This document shows positions 34,134 through 42,845 of a stretch of 64,000 nucleotides of DNA, in pieces (within the stretch, counting starts at the first letter, position 1; each line of letters opens with the position of its first letter). Source of the DNA: a virus. A program made the translations under genes and the position numbers. Below the pieces are notes generated by a model, which was given only the letters and a program-made list of their open reading frames with translations, was not told where the DNA came from and ran no database searches. The stretch spans positions 1 to 64,000 of IMG/VR virus record IMGVR_UViG_3300020446_000001, one strand, 5' to 3'.

Positions 34134-34451
34134 TCAGATTGACCTACCTCTACAAGCTTCCAGTTTTAGGATTGCTCTTATGATATTTCTTAGTGTCTTT
34201 TCTGATTTTTCATCAAGGTCTTGGTTTCGCATGACCTCATATTTTATGTAGAGTTTGAAGAGTTTTTCTTGTTCTTCAATTGACAAAGGAGTAAATAGGG
34301 CTGATTCCCTATTAGTAATCAATGCTTCAACACGACGCATTTCCTGTCTGTGTTGATGGTCGAGACTGTAATACCATTCCTTTGCACACCTCCTCCATTC
34401 TCTGCGTAGGCGAATCAGCGCTTCTGCTTTAGTTCGAGTTCTTTGGAGCAT
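34134..34451 (-). CDS. Basic helical protein, 105 aa
   Basis: Arg/Lys-rich helices (RTKAEALIRLRREWRRCAKE). Probably interacts with nucleic acid; family unknown. Confidence 0.77.
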   Translation of the reverse strand: MLQRTRTKAEALIRLRREWRRCAKEWYYSLDHQHRQEMRRVEALITNRESALFTPLSIEEQEKLFKLYIKYEVMRNQDLDEKSEKTLRNIIRAILKLEACRGRSI

Positions 34452-34459
34452 GAGCGGTG

Positions 34460-34672
34460 TTATTCTTGGTTGTGCGAAACAGTCGTTACTGCTGCTTCCC
34501 CATTCATTACCTTCTGTAATCTGTATTTATTTATCAAAAGGGATATGTATCGTTGTCCGTCCGAGGCAGTATAGTTTGAACAATCTTGCAATGCATTCAC
34601 ATTAAGAGATAATTTCACTTTCTCGTCTGCTGTCTTTCTAGCATATCCTACTGGTTTACTTTTTTCAGTCAT
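34460..34672 (-). CDS. Unrecognised 70-aa protein
   Basis: Starts MTEKSKPVGYARKTADEKVK. Resembles small phage proteins with a VKLSLNV strand. The upstream extension of the frame is ignored because the motif marks this ATG. Confidence 0.74.
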   Translation of the reverse strand: MTEKSKPVGYARKTADEKVKLSLNVNALQDCSNYTASDGQRYISLLINKYRLQKVMNGEAAVTTVSHNQE

Positions 34673-34679
34673 GAGCGGT

Positions 34680-34934
34680 TCAAGGCCCTGAAAACAATTT
34701 CTTGATGTAGTCAGGACCAGGGTTAAGGATTTCAAGGCATTCAGAAAGGATTTCCTTGACCTTCTTGTCTTTCGATTCAATCTCTTCTGGGGTCAAACCG
34801 TTGTCTTCACGACTTCCCATTCCGAGAGCCCACCACATGTAGTACAATCCGTGTTCGTCACAGTTTGCTTCCATGTAACGAAGGCAAGTCCATACTGCGT
34901 TCCTTTGCCATGGGTTCAAATTGATTTTTTTCAT
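34680..34934 (-). CDS. Unrecognised 84-aa protein
   Basis: Trp/Tyr/Met-rich helix region (YYMWWALGMGSREDNGLTPE). No family recognised. Confidence 0.75.
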   Translation of the reverse strand: MKKINLNPWQRNAVWTCLRYMEANCDEHGLYYMWWALGMGSREDNGLTPEEIESKDKKVKEILSECLEILNPGPDYIKKLFSGP

Positions 34935-34944
34935 GAGCGGTGCT

Positions 34945-35241
34945 TCAAGCCTCTTCCATCATTATGCATCCATTACAACACTTCAATCGGGTTTTCCATC
35001 CACCATCGTCAACGACGATGTCTTCGGGAACCCAAATCGTTTCGTGGTCGTCGTATTCAACGATGACAATGTCGTCTTCGCTGTAGCCCTTTTCCAGCAA
35101 ATGTGGAACATTTGTGTCTGGGCTACTGGATGCAAACATGACATAGCCTTTGTAGGGCGGGTCTAGTTTGTCTCTTGCATTCCATAGGATCGTCTCGCAG
35201 AACGAGCCGTTTTGTCTTTCTATTGACCTTTCATCTGTCAT
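34945..35241 (-). CDS. Unrecognised 98-aa protein
   Basis: Alpha/beta composition with SEDDIVIVEYDDHETIWVPE; a CCNGC near the end might bind metal. Ten bases separate its stop from the next ATG. Confidence 0.76.
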   Translation of the reverse strand: MTDERSIERQNGSFCETILWNARDKLDPPYKGYVMFASSSPDTNVPHLLEKGYSEDDIVIVEYDDHETIWVPEDIVVDDGGWKTRLKCCNGCIMMEEA

Positions 35242-35249
35242 GAGCGGTG

Positions 35250-35453
35250 TTATTTAATCCCCATAACATATGCAGCAAATTTTCTCCTGCACTTTTCATG
35301 AATCCATAGATTCTTTGTGATGGACAATGAAGACCCTGGGTGGTTCTTGAGCATTAGGGCAGTTTCCCCTTTCGTCATAGTTTTCCCACAGTAAATACAA
35401 ATCTGCTGGTCTGTCATTGACTTCTTCATCTTGATTCGTTCTTTCAATGTCAT
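35250..35453 (-). CDS. Small zinc-finger protein, 67 aa
   Basis: CIYCGK at about residues 18-23 and HEKC some 30 residues later form a CCHC-type site, similar to small phage zinc-finger proteins. Confidence 0.8.
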   Translation of the reverse strand: MTLKERIKMKKSMTDQQICIYCGKTMTKGETALMLKNHPGSSLSITKNLWIHEKCRRKFAAYVMGIK

Positions 35454-35461
35454 GAGCGGTA

Positions 35462-35788
35462 TCAATATGCATCTTCCCACGCAATCAAAGCTTCATGGAG
35501 CAGGCCTTCGTTTTGGTTCCTCCCACCCATGCTCGAGTAACTTGCTGCGGGTATAACTGTGTCATACAGTGCCCTGTAAATTTCTAACATTAGTTCTCGG
35601 GCTTCTGCTGCAGGTATCTCGTTGCATTTTGTTTCTTCAAAAAATTTCTTCCATTTCCCGTATGTGCCCCATCTCCTTTTTCTTAGGTATTGTTGATGGT
35701 TTTTCAGCAGCGTCAAATCTTGAGTTTTTGGATTAACTAAGGATACTCCTTTGGCGTCTTTTGCATTCGACCAAATAATTTCTGCCAT
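35462..35788 (-). CDS. Unrecognised 108-aa protein
   Basis: Basic helix (QQYLRKRRWGTYGKWKKFF) followed by an acidic helical domain. Eight-base junction. Confidence 0.76.
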   Translation of the reverse strand: MAEIIWSNAKDAKGVSLVNPKTQDLTLLKNHQQYLRKRRWGTYGKWKKFFEETKCNEIPAAEARELMLEIYRALYDTVIPAASYSSMGGRNQNEGLLHEALIAWEDAY

Positions 35789-35795
35789 GAGCGGT

Positions 35796-36692
35796 TCAAA
35801 GTGCATCTAAAGTTCCACACATCCAAATCTTTTCTTTAGTTCCTGTAAGATGTGTCACTGTGATGTCACTATTTGTCACAAGCACTTTTGTTTGTCCTTT
35901 GCGACAGGTATTTTGCATGATTCTGTTGAGTAGCCAAGAGTCAAAAACCGTTGTCGGCGTATCTCTCAGTACTTTTACTTCGTCTTGGTCGTAAATAACT
36001 CTGAAAACTTCACCAGTAACACCACCATTCGAGCATATCATTACTAGTTTTCCTGGATTGTCAAAATCCTCAGTAGTGAATTGTATTCTAGATGTAGATG
36101 CTGCTGCGGTTTTCAAGTTCTTCATGAATTCTGTAGTTTTCAAAATTTCAAATGAAAATTCAGAGGGCCAATATTCTTCGACATCAATGTCTTGAATGTA
36201 ATGGCAGTTGCCCCAAGTTCCGGCAGGTACGGGGAGGTTTATTTCTCCTTTTAGCCATTTTCCGTCTTCACCTGTGGCATGATTTCTCAAATATTCTTCT
36301 GAAACAGTTCTTATGGACTCCATAAGGCCATCAATTCGATATACTACTTTGAAAGTAGTTCCTTTTTCAAGATGGCCTAATGGCTGTCCTTTTCTATATC
36401 CTTTTCCGCCGAGATTGGTAAATGCGAGGCCTTGCTTATTTGCTTGTATCACCTCGCTATCGCCCCAATGTCGAATCAAAGATAAGAAGCGTTTCAATGA
36501 AGCGCTATTTACGGTCAATGTGAAGTCAGAATTATCCGATTTATTATTCGGTTTACAATATTGTGGAACGACAATTTGCACTTCATCTTCGGGTTCTACA
36601 TCCTCAAACACTTGGTCTAAAATTAGTCCGAGCGCCTCTTCTGTGACTCCTAAACGGTCTGCAATTATCGGTCTGGCTTCTATCCATTCCAT
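35796..36692 (-). CDS. Unrecognised 298-aa protein, beta-rich
   Basis: One of the longer unassigned products. Alternating strands from residue 40 on, with motifs such as FKVVYRIDGLMESIR and FSFEILKTTEFMKNL that recall the repeated domains of sliding clamps; there is no clear PCNA or PIP-binding signature. A clamp or DNA-binding role is a guess. Confidence 0.8.
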   Translation of the reverse strand: MEWIEARPIIADRLGVTEEALGLILDQVFEDVEPEDEVQIVVPQYCKPNNKSDNSDFTLTVNSASLKRFLSLIRHWGDSEVIQANKQGLAFTNLGGKGYRKGQPLGHLEKGTTFKVVYRIDGLMESIRTVSEEYLRNHATGEDGKWLKGEINLPVPAGTWGNCHYIQDIDVEEYWPSEFSFEILKTTEFMKNLKTAAASTSRIQFTTEDFDNPGKLVMICSNGGVTGEVFRVIYDQDEVKVLRDTPTTVFDSWLLNRIMQNTCRKGQTKVLVTNSDITVTHLTGTKEKIWMCGTLDAL

Positions 36693-36699
36693 GAGCGGT

Positions 36700-36945
36700 T
36701 TACCATTCAGAGTGCATCAATAAGTGTGTCCAATATTCTCTGAAACATTTAGACCCCTTTTCCGACCGGCACATACCGACTGCGTAGTTTCCTTCCCCGG
36801 CAATTGCGTCTAATACAAGTTTGTGATAAACTTCTAGACTTAGGTTGTTGTTCTCACAAAATTCTTTCAATATTTTGAAAGCATTTCGGATTGGCACTTC
36901 TGCTTTGTAGCTTTTGAGATATTTTATTGTCCCTTTTTCTACCAT
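36700..36945 (-). CDS. Unrecognised 81-aa protein
   Basis: Helical first half (IRNAFKILKEFCENNNLSLE), then SEKGSKCFREYW. Resembles small conserved phage proteins; no name known to me. Confidence 0.75.
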   Translation of the reverse strand: MVEKGTIKYLKSYKAEVPIRNAFKILKEFCENNNLSLEVYHKLVLDAIAGEGNYAVGMCRSEKGSKCFREYWTHLLMHSEW

Positions 36946-36952
36946 GAGCGGT

Positions 36953-37246
36953 TCATTGGACAGGTCTTGGATCAGTCCAAACAATTTCATCTTTTTCTCC
37001 AGTTTGATGAATGCTGTCGGTCCTAATTCCTATCTCTGCTTCGTATTGTTTGTTGTCGTCACCAATCAAGGTGACACGGTTCGAGCCATGAGGGTCAAAT
37101 CGCATCAGCCTCTTTGTTTCAGAGCCAAAATAATCGTGCTTCATTTGAATCTCTGACAATCCTAAATCTGGGTATTCTTGTTGGAACCACTTCAAGAAGT
37201 TCTGCAAATTCTTAGCCGTTCCATTCCATTCGCAACTTTGTGCCAT
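36953..37246 (-). CDS. Unrecognised 97-aa protein
   Basis: Trp/Phe helices at the N-terminus (LQNFLKWFQQEYPDLG) and a beta-rich C-terminus (RVTLIGDDNKQYEAEIG). Seven-base junction. Confidence 0.75.
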   Translation of the reverse strand: MAQSCEWNGTAKNLQNFLKWFQQEYPDLGLSEIQMKHDYFGSETKRLMRFDPHGSNRVTLIGDDNKQYEAEIGIRTDSIHQTGEKDEIVWTDPRPVQ

Positions 37247-37253
37247 GAGCGGT

Positions 37254-37520
37254 TTAGGTCATGAACCACATTCTAATTCTGATGTGATCTCGTTCGCTGT
37301 CATATGGGACAAGAAAAATCCTAGTGATTTCAACAGTCTGCGTTTTTTTCTTTTTGCCCTTTGCAGGAGTCATTGTCGAGGTACTTTTTATTACATCTTC
37401 AACTATCCACTTGTCAAATTGTTTTAGCAGATTATGTTCCTTGCCTAATACTTTTTTGACCTTGCTAGCAGATAAGATATCTCCTATTTTTAGAGCCTTT
37501 GTTCGTTGTATTCGAGGCAT
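37254..37520 (-). CDS. Basic 88-aa protein
   Basis: Lys-rich (KALKIGDILSASKVKKVLGK) with a second basic run PAKGKKKKTQ. Start motif ACCACTC. Likely nucleic-acid binding. Confidence 0.75.
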   Translation of the reverse strand: MPRIQRTKALKIGDILSASKVKKVLGKEHNLLKQFDKWIVEDVIKSTSTMTPAKGKKKKTQTVEITRIFLVPYDSERDHIRIRMWFMT

Positions 37521-37571
37521 GAGTGGTTTAGCAACAGTGGGTTTTGGTATTACAACCTATCTATGAGTGGT
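37521..37571 (-). other. Mini noncoding cassette
   Basis: After the upstream stop the minus strand reads ACCACTCATA, about 30 nt without a usable frame, TAA, then ACCACTCATG of the next gene. It looks like a cassette whose start codon changed to ATA, or a spacer of unknown role. Confidence 0.45.
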
Positions 37572-38675
37572 TCAATCTGTGATGAAATCTTTTAGATTTT
37601 TGTCTATAAGTGCCTGTTTACGGCGCTCAATGTGTTGTTTCACAGTATATCGAACTTTTCCCTTTGCATGGGGTTGATACGCTGCTCCTTCATTCGGATA
37701 GCGTAGTGAAATTAATGTGGCCTTTCCGTGCTTATTGCTATCAGCACACTGCGGCTTGTCACAATATCCAGTTGCATAGGGCTGTTTGTGGTGCCCACCA
37801 AAGCAGGCACCGTTGGATTTAGTAGGCTCGCCATCAGCGTGCCACTGTGCGTGTTTGTCCGTTTGGTAGAATCGTTCTTCAATGGCAAGAGCCTCTTCAA
37901 GACCCTTTCCGTTTGCATCAATTAGACGATCCACTTCCCATTCTTTCACGAATGGACACCACATGCACGATGATTTTTGCACATCGTATTCCCAACCAAG
38001 AGCTTCAAGCATCTCAAGACATTCTTTACGGTCCATACCCAAATCCATTAGGGGATATCCATAGGTGTGTCCAAGAATTTGTTTGCCTTGATTGGTTTTT
38101 TTCTTGCGGTTTGCTGTGAATCTGTCTGACCGACCTTTTTCGCCTTTTTCAATTCCAAGAAGCCAATGTTTGTTGCATTCTTCATGGTCTCCGAATTCTT
38201 TGTCAGCCCATTTTTGTTGGACTTGACCTTTGAATCTCATAGAGCAAGTATGACCTCCAGAACCGGGAATCACGGGAAAACTCCCACTATCCATCAGCCA
38301 TTCAAAAATCGGGTATACTCTAGAAGTTTTTTCATACTCCTGTTTCGTTTCTTTGTCAAGAGACCTCCACTTCATAGTGCGGAGTTCTTCACCAGTGTCA
38401 CGGTGAACATATACATTGATTTCATGTCGAACGGTGATAAGTGGTAATCCGACTTCGGCGCATCGCTTTTCTGCGTAGGCAATGTTCTCGTATGTTTCAG
38501 GCCATTCTGAGCCTGGGTCTGAGAATACTGCTGCCACAATAGGCGGTAGAGCTTTGTCAAGTGTTTCCCTAGTAATTCCTAGTGTTTCGGCGGCTTTATC
38601 ACGGTTTAATACCATAGCAAGAAGCGCTGTTGAGTCAACGCCTCCACCAAAGGACAGTATGTTTACTGTTTTCAT
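37572..38675 (-). CDS. PP-loop ATPase, PAPS reductase/DndC-like
   Basis: 367 aa. SFGGGVDST at 8-16 is the PP-loop that binds ATP and adenylates a substrate, as in PAPS reductases, DndC and tRNA thiolation enzymes. CSMRFK, CMWCPF and a His/Cys-rich C-terminus (CFGGHHKQPYATGYCDKPQC) offer ligands for an iron-sulfur cluster or zinc. DndC works in DNA phosphorothioation, but no other Dnd gene is visible. With the TGT-like and Mom-like genes it suggests nucleic-acid modification (inference). Confidence 0.83.
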   Translation of the reverse strand: MKTVNILSFGGGVDSTALLAMVLNRDKAAETLGITRETLDKALPPIVAAVFSDPGSEWPETYENIAYAEKRCAEVGLPLITVRHEINVYVHRDTGEELRTMKWRSLDKETKQEYEKTSRVYPIFEWLMDSGSFPVIPGSGGHTCSMRFKGQVQQKWADKEFGDHEECNKHWLLGIEKGEKGRSDRFTANRKKKTNQGKQILGHTYGYPLMDLGMDRKECLEMLEALGWEYDVQKSSCMWCPFVKEWEVDRLIDANGKGLEEALAIEERFYQTDKHAQWHADGEPTKSNGACFGGHHKQPYATGYCDKPQCADSNKHGKATLISLRYPNEGAAYQPHAKGKVRYTVKQHIERRKQALIDKNLKDFITD

Positions 38676-38706
38676 GAGCGGTTTCTTGTTGGCATCATGG
38701 AGTCTA

Positions 38707-38898
38707 TTACTCCCCGTCTGCCATTTCCTCTTCGATTCTTTTTGCGACATCGTCACTGTCTCCGATTTTGTCGTAAATTAAATCTTCTACACTACATATT
38801 TCTATGGTGCATTCTTTGTCTAAGGTTTCATTGTAAAATGTGACCCATACTTCTTCGACTCCTTCCAAGAGTTGGGTTGGTTTCCATTCATTTGTCAT
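38707..38898 (-). CDS. Acidic 63-aa protein
   Basis: Acidic, beta then helix (VWVTFYNETLDKECTIEICS). The gap to the PP-loop start is 31 bases, longer than usual. Confidence 0.74.
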   Translation of the reverse strand: MTNEWKPTQLLEGVEEVWVTFYNETLDKECTIEICSVEDLIYDKIGDSDDVAKRIEEEMADGE

Positions 38899-38914
38899 GA
38901 GCGGTAATCGAAAT

Positions 38915-39472
38915 TCAATTGTCCAGATTTAGAGCAGCCAACATTTCCTCGATTCTTTGTCGAGCACCAATGTTGTCTGGATCTAAGCAATTGTAACTTA
39001 CTGGTTCACCAACAGTTTGGTATTCCGAACCATCGATAACTACAGTCATTTGGTCTGTGTCGTAAATTAATTTACCCTCACAAGACCAGTCTCCAGCAAA
39101 AGAACCGTATTGATTCCAAATGGGGTCTATAAGAGCCTCTTCGAAAGTCAAATCTCGGTGCTCTCTAGAAATAACGGTGTAGCTTTGAACATCTTCAAGT
39201 AGACTTTGGTCAAACTCAAATTCATTTACATAATATTTGAATTCGCTTACATCGCCACTATCGTGTCCCCCGTAGAAATAAATCTCGGCTTTTGTTATAC
39301 CGATACCTTTCAAAAATGCCAACACCTTTTCAGGAGTTGGTACATGTTCTATTTCTCGGCCCCATTTACTGTTCGGGTCTGTTGTTATACTGAACTCTTT
39401 TTCAAGAGTCTCCATTCCTTTCTCAAATTTTTTCTGGACTTCCTGCCTTACTTCTTTTTGTGTTTTGGTCAT
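38915..39472 (-). CDS. Unrecognised 185-aa protein
   Basis: Coiled-coil-like N-terminus (KTQKEVRQEVQKKFEKGM) then an alpha/beta domain rich in acidic and aromatic residues. No motif recognised. Confidence 0.77.
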   Translation of the reverse strand: MTKTQKEVRQEVQKKFEKGMETLEKEFSITTDPNSKWGREIEHVPTPEKVLAFLKGIGITKAEIYFYGGHDSGDVSEFKYYVNEFEFDQSLLEDVQSYTVISREHRDLTFEEALIDPIWNQYGSFAGDWSCEGKLIYDTDQMTVVIDGSEYQTVGEPVSYNCLDPDNIGARQRIEEMLAALNLDN

Positions 39473-39483
39473 GAGCGGTTTGT

Positions 39484-40071
39484 TCATCCGAAAATGACAT
39501 CTCGAAGAACCATGCATTGAAGCATCACATCTGAAGTGATTGCATCGCCACCTTGGTTTATGAAATCGTTAAAATGGCGAGGGTAATTCTCTGCCATGAT
39601 TTCGAGACCTATTTGTATCGAACTTCGATTCAATATAGCAGGTCTGCCATGATGGGTCAAGACTTCATACTCGAATTCTTCTTTTTCTTCATTCCATTTC
39701 CTTGACTCAGTATCGTAAAATGTGAGTTCTCCGCCGAGGAATGGTATTTGGTGACTGTAATGAAAACCTTTCATTTCACGAAGTAAAGGGAAGGAATCTG
39801 TTGCGTTCCATCCGTCTAGTTTTCCATAGCTTCTTCCAGGTTGATATTCTCGATGTAATTCGCTGTATTCTTGAAATTCAGCAAGTGCGTCTGCATTTGC
39901 TTCGGCAAGATACTCCTTACATTCTTGTTGTGTAACCCTTCTCAAACCTGCTTTATCGGTTATTTTTGTTCTAGCCCAGTAGTTAGACCCTCCTTCGAAA
40001 GCTCCTACTAGCCAATTCCATATTTCATAATCAGTCAATTTGATAGTTCTTGTAACTTCAATAATTGTCAT
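39484..40071 (-). CDS. Unrecognised 195-aa protein
   Basis: N-terminal IIEVTRTIKLTDYEIWNWLV segment, which resembles small phage domains, then a mostly polar domain. No named family. Confidence 0.78.
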   Translation of the reverse strand: MTIIEVTRTIKLTDYEIWNWLVGAFEGGSNYWARTKITDKAGLRRVTQQECKEYLAEANADALAEFQEYSELHREYQPGRSYGKLDGWNATDSFPLLREMKGFHYSHQIPFLGGELTFYDTESRKWNEEKEEFEYEVLTHHGRPAILNRSSIQIGLEIMAENYPRHFNDFINQGGDAITSDVMLQCMVLRDVIFG

Positions 40072-40078
40072 GAGCGGT

Positions 40079-40366
40079 TCAATCGTATAATAACGACTGA
40101 TCTAATATTTTGCCTGCTTTGATAGCATTTGAACCTCTAAAGTTCGGATTAGAACTACTTTGGGCTTCTATTGCGCATATCATATAATACAATAACTGAT
40201 TTTGATGTTTCAGTAGTGTATTCCTTTGTTTGTTGACAGCGATTTCATGTTCTTTTTGAATTCCCGGCATATCTCTAGATATGTCGCTCTCCATCGGAAC
40301 TTTTGCTTCAAGATTACTTTCATGCAGTACTTTTTCTGCGGTTTCATACCATGCTGGTTTTGCCAT
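40079..40366 (-). CDS. Unrecognised 95-aa helical protein
   Basis: Helical and polar (EHEIAVNKQRNTLLKHQNQL). Seven-base junction to the next gene, 14-base gap before its own ATG. Confidence 0.75.
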   Translation of the reverse strand: MAKPAWYETAEKVLHESNLEAKVPMESDISRDMPGIQKEHEIAVNKQRNTLLKHQNQLLYYMICAIEAQSSSNPNFRGSNAIKAGKILDQSLLYD

Positions 40367-40380
40367 GAGCGGTGCGACCC

Positions 40381-40644
40381 TTAGTTGGGTCGGTAGCAGT
40401 TTGATACATCTGTTTCAACACGAACTCTCGCGTCGGACATTGATTGCAATGTCACCAGCCCAGAATCCGTAATCTCAATCACAGTAGCAAAGTCTCCAGA
40501 ATTCAAAGTTTTGTTTCCAGTTGTTACTGTTGCATATACTGTGACAAAGTCCCCTTCGTCGAGGTCATAGTTTTTCTGTGTGTATGTCTGTGCTGCTGCT
40601 GATTCTACAAGTTTCAGTAGGTGCGCATTAACTCGTCTTCCCAT
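40381..40644 (-). CDS. SH3-like small protein, 87 aa
   Basis: Residues 28-80 have the strand pattern of an SH3-like or KOW-type barrel (GDFVTVYATVTTGNKTL then FATVIEITDSGLVTL). Binding partner unknown. Confidence 0.72.
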   Translation of the reverse strand: MGRRVNAHLLKLVESAAAQTYTQKNYDLDEGDFVTVYATVTTGNKTLNSGDFATVIEITDSGLVTLQSMSDARVRVETDVSNCYRPN

Positions 40645-40652
40645 GAGCGGTT

Positions 40653-41165
40653 TTAGAAACCTTCTTGTTGTACAATCCAGTCGATTTCATCCTCTGTCAA
40701 GGATGCGTATCCATCAGGATCGTCTTTCTTGAAGCGTTTCTTTGTTTCATGCGGGTCTACTCGCCATTCGACCTTTGTTCGCGGGTCGTTTTCTTGGGCG
40801 AGTTCGTCCCATTCTTCATAAGTCAAACCGTGGCGATCTACTCGCCAATCTGGTTCGCCTCCTATTTCTCCTCCCCACATATCACCTTCTCGGACATCCC
40901 AAAAATGGTTTCCTAATTCAATACACACATTTCTGACAGTGTATGATTGACCCTGTGGCATAGTAAGATACTCAAGCCATTCCGAGTCAGGAGACCATTT
41001 GGTTGCCCAATACAAAATTAAAGTTTTTTCATCTCGGTGCTCAAGAGACATATAATAGCCTCTTGGCTCTTTTTCCAATAAATTTTTCAAATTAAGTATT
41101 GCAAGGGGGCTTGTTTCCAGCCCTGTGTGGGTTATTGTTGTGTAATTGTGACACCAGTTAGCCAT
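40653..41165 (-). CDS. YubB/DUF1281-like protein, 170 aa
   Basis: ANWCHNYTTI at the N-terminus matches the conserved start of the YubB ferredoxin-like family of plasmids and phages, and the Trp-rich middle (LYWATKWSPDSEWLEYL) fits its second motif. Function of the family is unknown. Confidence 0.78.
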   Translation of the reverse strand: MANWCHNYTTITHTGLETSPLAILNLKNLLEKEPRGYYMSLEHRDEKTLILYWATKWSPDSEWLEYLTMPQGQSYTVRNVCIELGNHFWDVREGDMWGGEIGGEPDWRVDRHGLTYEEWDELAQENDPRTKVEWRVDPHETKKRFKKDDPDGYASLTEDEIDWIVQQEGF

Positions 41166-41172
41166 GAGCGGT

Positions 41173-41679
41173 TCATTCCAAATCATCGAGGGTGTCGATG
41201 ATTTTCATGTTGTGTCTTTGTTCAAGTTCAATGTAAACATCTCCCTCGCACCAGTCCCAGTATTTGCAGGCATATCTGTCAATGTCTGAGAAGGCAACTA
41301 TTTCTCTGTTTTCACCTTTTTTTTCGTCCCACCAGTCAAGTACGCCCCAGTTGAACAATCGTTTCCTCCCATCTCCTCGGGGGGGTTTTTGTTGCTCATA
41401 CGCATCTATTTTCTTTTGGGCCTCATCGGAGAAGGAACAGTTGTAATTCATTCCCTCTATTTTTTCTGGTGGAAGGTCGTCTGTCAAAGCAAATACATCG
41501 TCATGTTCGGAGGCTATCCAATCTAGGATTGCTCCGTTATTCCAGTCTTGTGTAACTGCATCACCGACACGGTCTGCGGTTAGTTCGCAAAGAGTCTCAA
41601 AAATATCTTCTCTTAGAACATAACGCTGTCCATCATCTGTTGTCTTGACGACTGTTTCTATCCATTCAGTTTCTTCCAT
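41173..41679 (-). CDS. Unrecognised 168-aa acidic protein
   Basis: Acidic, Trp-rich, with GRKRLFNWGVLDWWDEKKGE and a Cys/Trp segment (YACKYWDWCEGD). No family. Confidence 0.78.
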   Translation of the reverse strand: MEETEWIETVVKTTDDGQRYVLREDIFETLCELTADRVGDAVTQDWNNGAILDWIASEHDDVFALTDDLPPEKIEGMNYNCSFSDEAQKKIDAYEQQKPPRGDGRKRLFNWGVLDWWDEKKGENREIVAFSDIDRYACKYWDWCEGDVYIELEQRHNMKIIDTLDDLE

Positions 41680-41688
41680 GAGCGGTGA

Positions 41689-41868
41689 TTAAGGGATTCT
41701 AACCTCTAAAACGAAATGTTTGATTTCAACATCCATTTCCCAGCCACAGTTATTGCAGTGGTATGTATATACAGTCACATCTCCATCAGTTTCGATGTCT
41801 CCGTCTTCGCAATTGGGACAATATATTATGTCATATGCGCCGAGTTCGTATCCTTTTGTGTATGTCAT
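41689..41868 (-). CDS. Zinc-ribbon protein, 59 aa
   Basis: CPNC at 18-21 and CNNC at 38-41 form a four-Cys zinc ribbon. Exact ACCGCTC before the ATG; stop TAA followed by the next motif. Confidence 0.83.
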   Translation of the reverse strand: MTYTKGYELGAYDIIYCPNCEDGDIETDGDVTVYTYHCNNCGWEMDVEIKHFVLEVRIP

Positions 41869-41875
41869 GAGCGGT

Positions 41876-42223
41876 TCAAATAAAGCGATATCTCAGTAGC
41901 AAACTTCCTGTTCCGTGCGATTCCTTCCATTCATTTAGTACGGAAAATCCTTCCCCGTCTTCATCAAAGGTAAGTTCCTTTGCTTTCGGCACTTCTAATC
42001 GGCTTCCACTGATATACCAATACGATTTGTATGGCTGTTCTTCATCAACTTCACGAATTTTGCCGATAATTCCCCGTTTCACATGAGGATCATCTTGGTA
42101 TTCATCTAGGTTGTCTATAACTATTGATTCGACGACTTCGCCATCCCTTGTTCGGGTGTATTCAGTCATCATAATCTTGGTTCCTGGAACCATTCTTCTT
42201 TTCAAATCTGTAAGTGTATACAT
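41876..42223 (-). CDS. Beta-rich 115-aa protein
   Basis: SH3-like strand pattern (VPGTKIMMTEYTRTRDGEVV). Ends in basic and hydrophobic residues. Unknown function. Confidence 0.76.
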   Translation of the reverse strand: MYTLTDLKRRMVPGTKIMMTEYTRTRDGEVVESIVIDNLDEYQDDPHVKRGIIGKIREVDEEQPYKSYWYISGSRLEVPKAKELTFDEDGEGFSVLNEWKESHGTGSLLLRYRFI

Positions 42224-42238
42224 GAGCGGTAAAGGATT

Positions 42239-42448
42239 TCATTCCTCTTCTTCGAGGGCGTATCGTTCATCGTGGCCTTCAATCACCCACGAACCTACGC
42301 CATTACCATTGATGTCCTGTATTAGGCCACCCATCGAGCCGTTACTTATTGCATATGTAATTTCAGCAAAGATTCTTTTTGTTTCAGGTAAAGGCGTGTC
42401 ATCAAACGCAGCGCTATCTATTTGGTACATAATTCTAATTTGTGCCAT
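42239..42448 (-). CDS. Unrecognised 69-aa protein
   Basis: Beta-alpha-beta pattern with an acidic tail of five Glu-type residues. The gap to the next gene's ATG is 15 bases. Confidence 0.74.
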   Translation of the reverse strand: MAQIRIMYQIDSAAFDDTPLPETKRIFAEITYAISNGSMGGLIQDINGNGVGSWVIEGHDERYALEEEE

Positions 42449-42457
42449 GAGCGGTGT

Positions 42458-42625
42458 TCATTGTTTGCGCCTTTTGTTATCTTCAACCTCTAATCGATGT
42501 ATTAGTTTGTGAAATTGATACCAGTCCGTACCAATCATTCGTTCCAATTCTTCATCTGGGCAATTCAAGTATTCACTTAAATTAAACACAATTTTCTTCA
42601 TTTCGGTATAGTTTATTCTATCCAT
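42458..42625 (-). CDS. 55-aa helical protein
   Basis: MDRINYTEMKKIVFNLSEYL then a second helix and a basic end. Bracketed by the array motif on both sides. Confidence 0.78.
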   Translation of the reverse strand: MDRINYTEMKKIVFNLSEYLNCPDEELERMIGTDWYQFHKLIHRLEVEDNKRRKQ

Positions 42626-42632
42626 GAGCGGT

Positions 42633-42839
42633 TTAGAATCTCCAATTGAGTTTTCTTACCGTGTAGAAGTCTAGTTCTATCAGGTAGTTCAATGTTTTAT
42701 CGTAATCAAAATTGCCTAATCGCATATAACTGCCTTGGCAATTGCCGTTGTGCCATACATTCTTAGGGATATAATCAGCCCATAACCATGATTCATAACC
42801 ATTGAATGCACATACTGGGCAATGATGAAGGTATTTCAT
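42633..42839 (-). CDS. Small Cys-containing protein, 68 aa
   Basis: CPVC near the N-terminus and a single Cys at about 34; a partial zinc site is possible. Aromatic-rich. Confidence 0.75.
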   Translation of the reverse strand: MKYLHHCPVCAFNGYESWLWADYIPKNVWHNGNCQGSYMRLGNFDYDKTLNYLIELDFYTVRKLNWRF

Positions 42840-42845
42840 GAGCGG

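Noticed and set aside
13454-36660. AAACGGT copies on the plus strand inside array genes (13454, 28293, about 36650)
   Set aside because: They lie in antisense orientation within coding regions and have no start or tRNA 13-15 nt downstream, so I treat them as chance.
37572-38675. A complete DNA phosphorothioation (Dnd) system
   Set aside because: Only the PP-loop enzyme is present; no DndA, DndB, DndD or DndE is visible.
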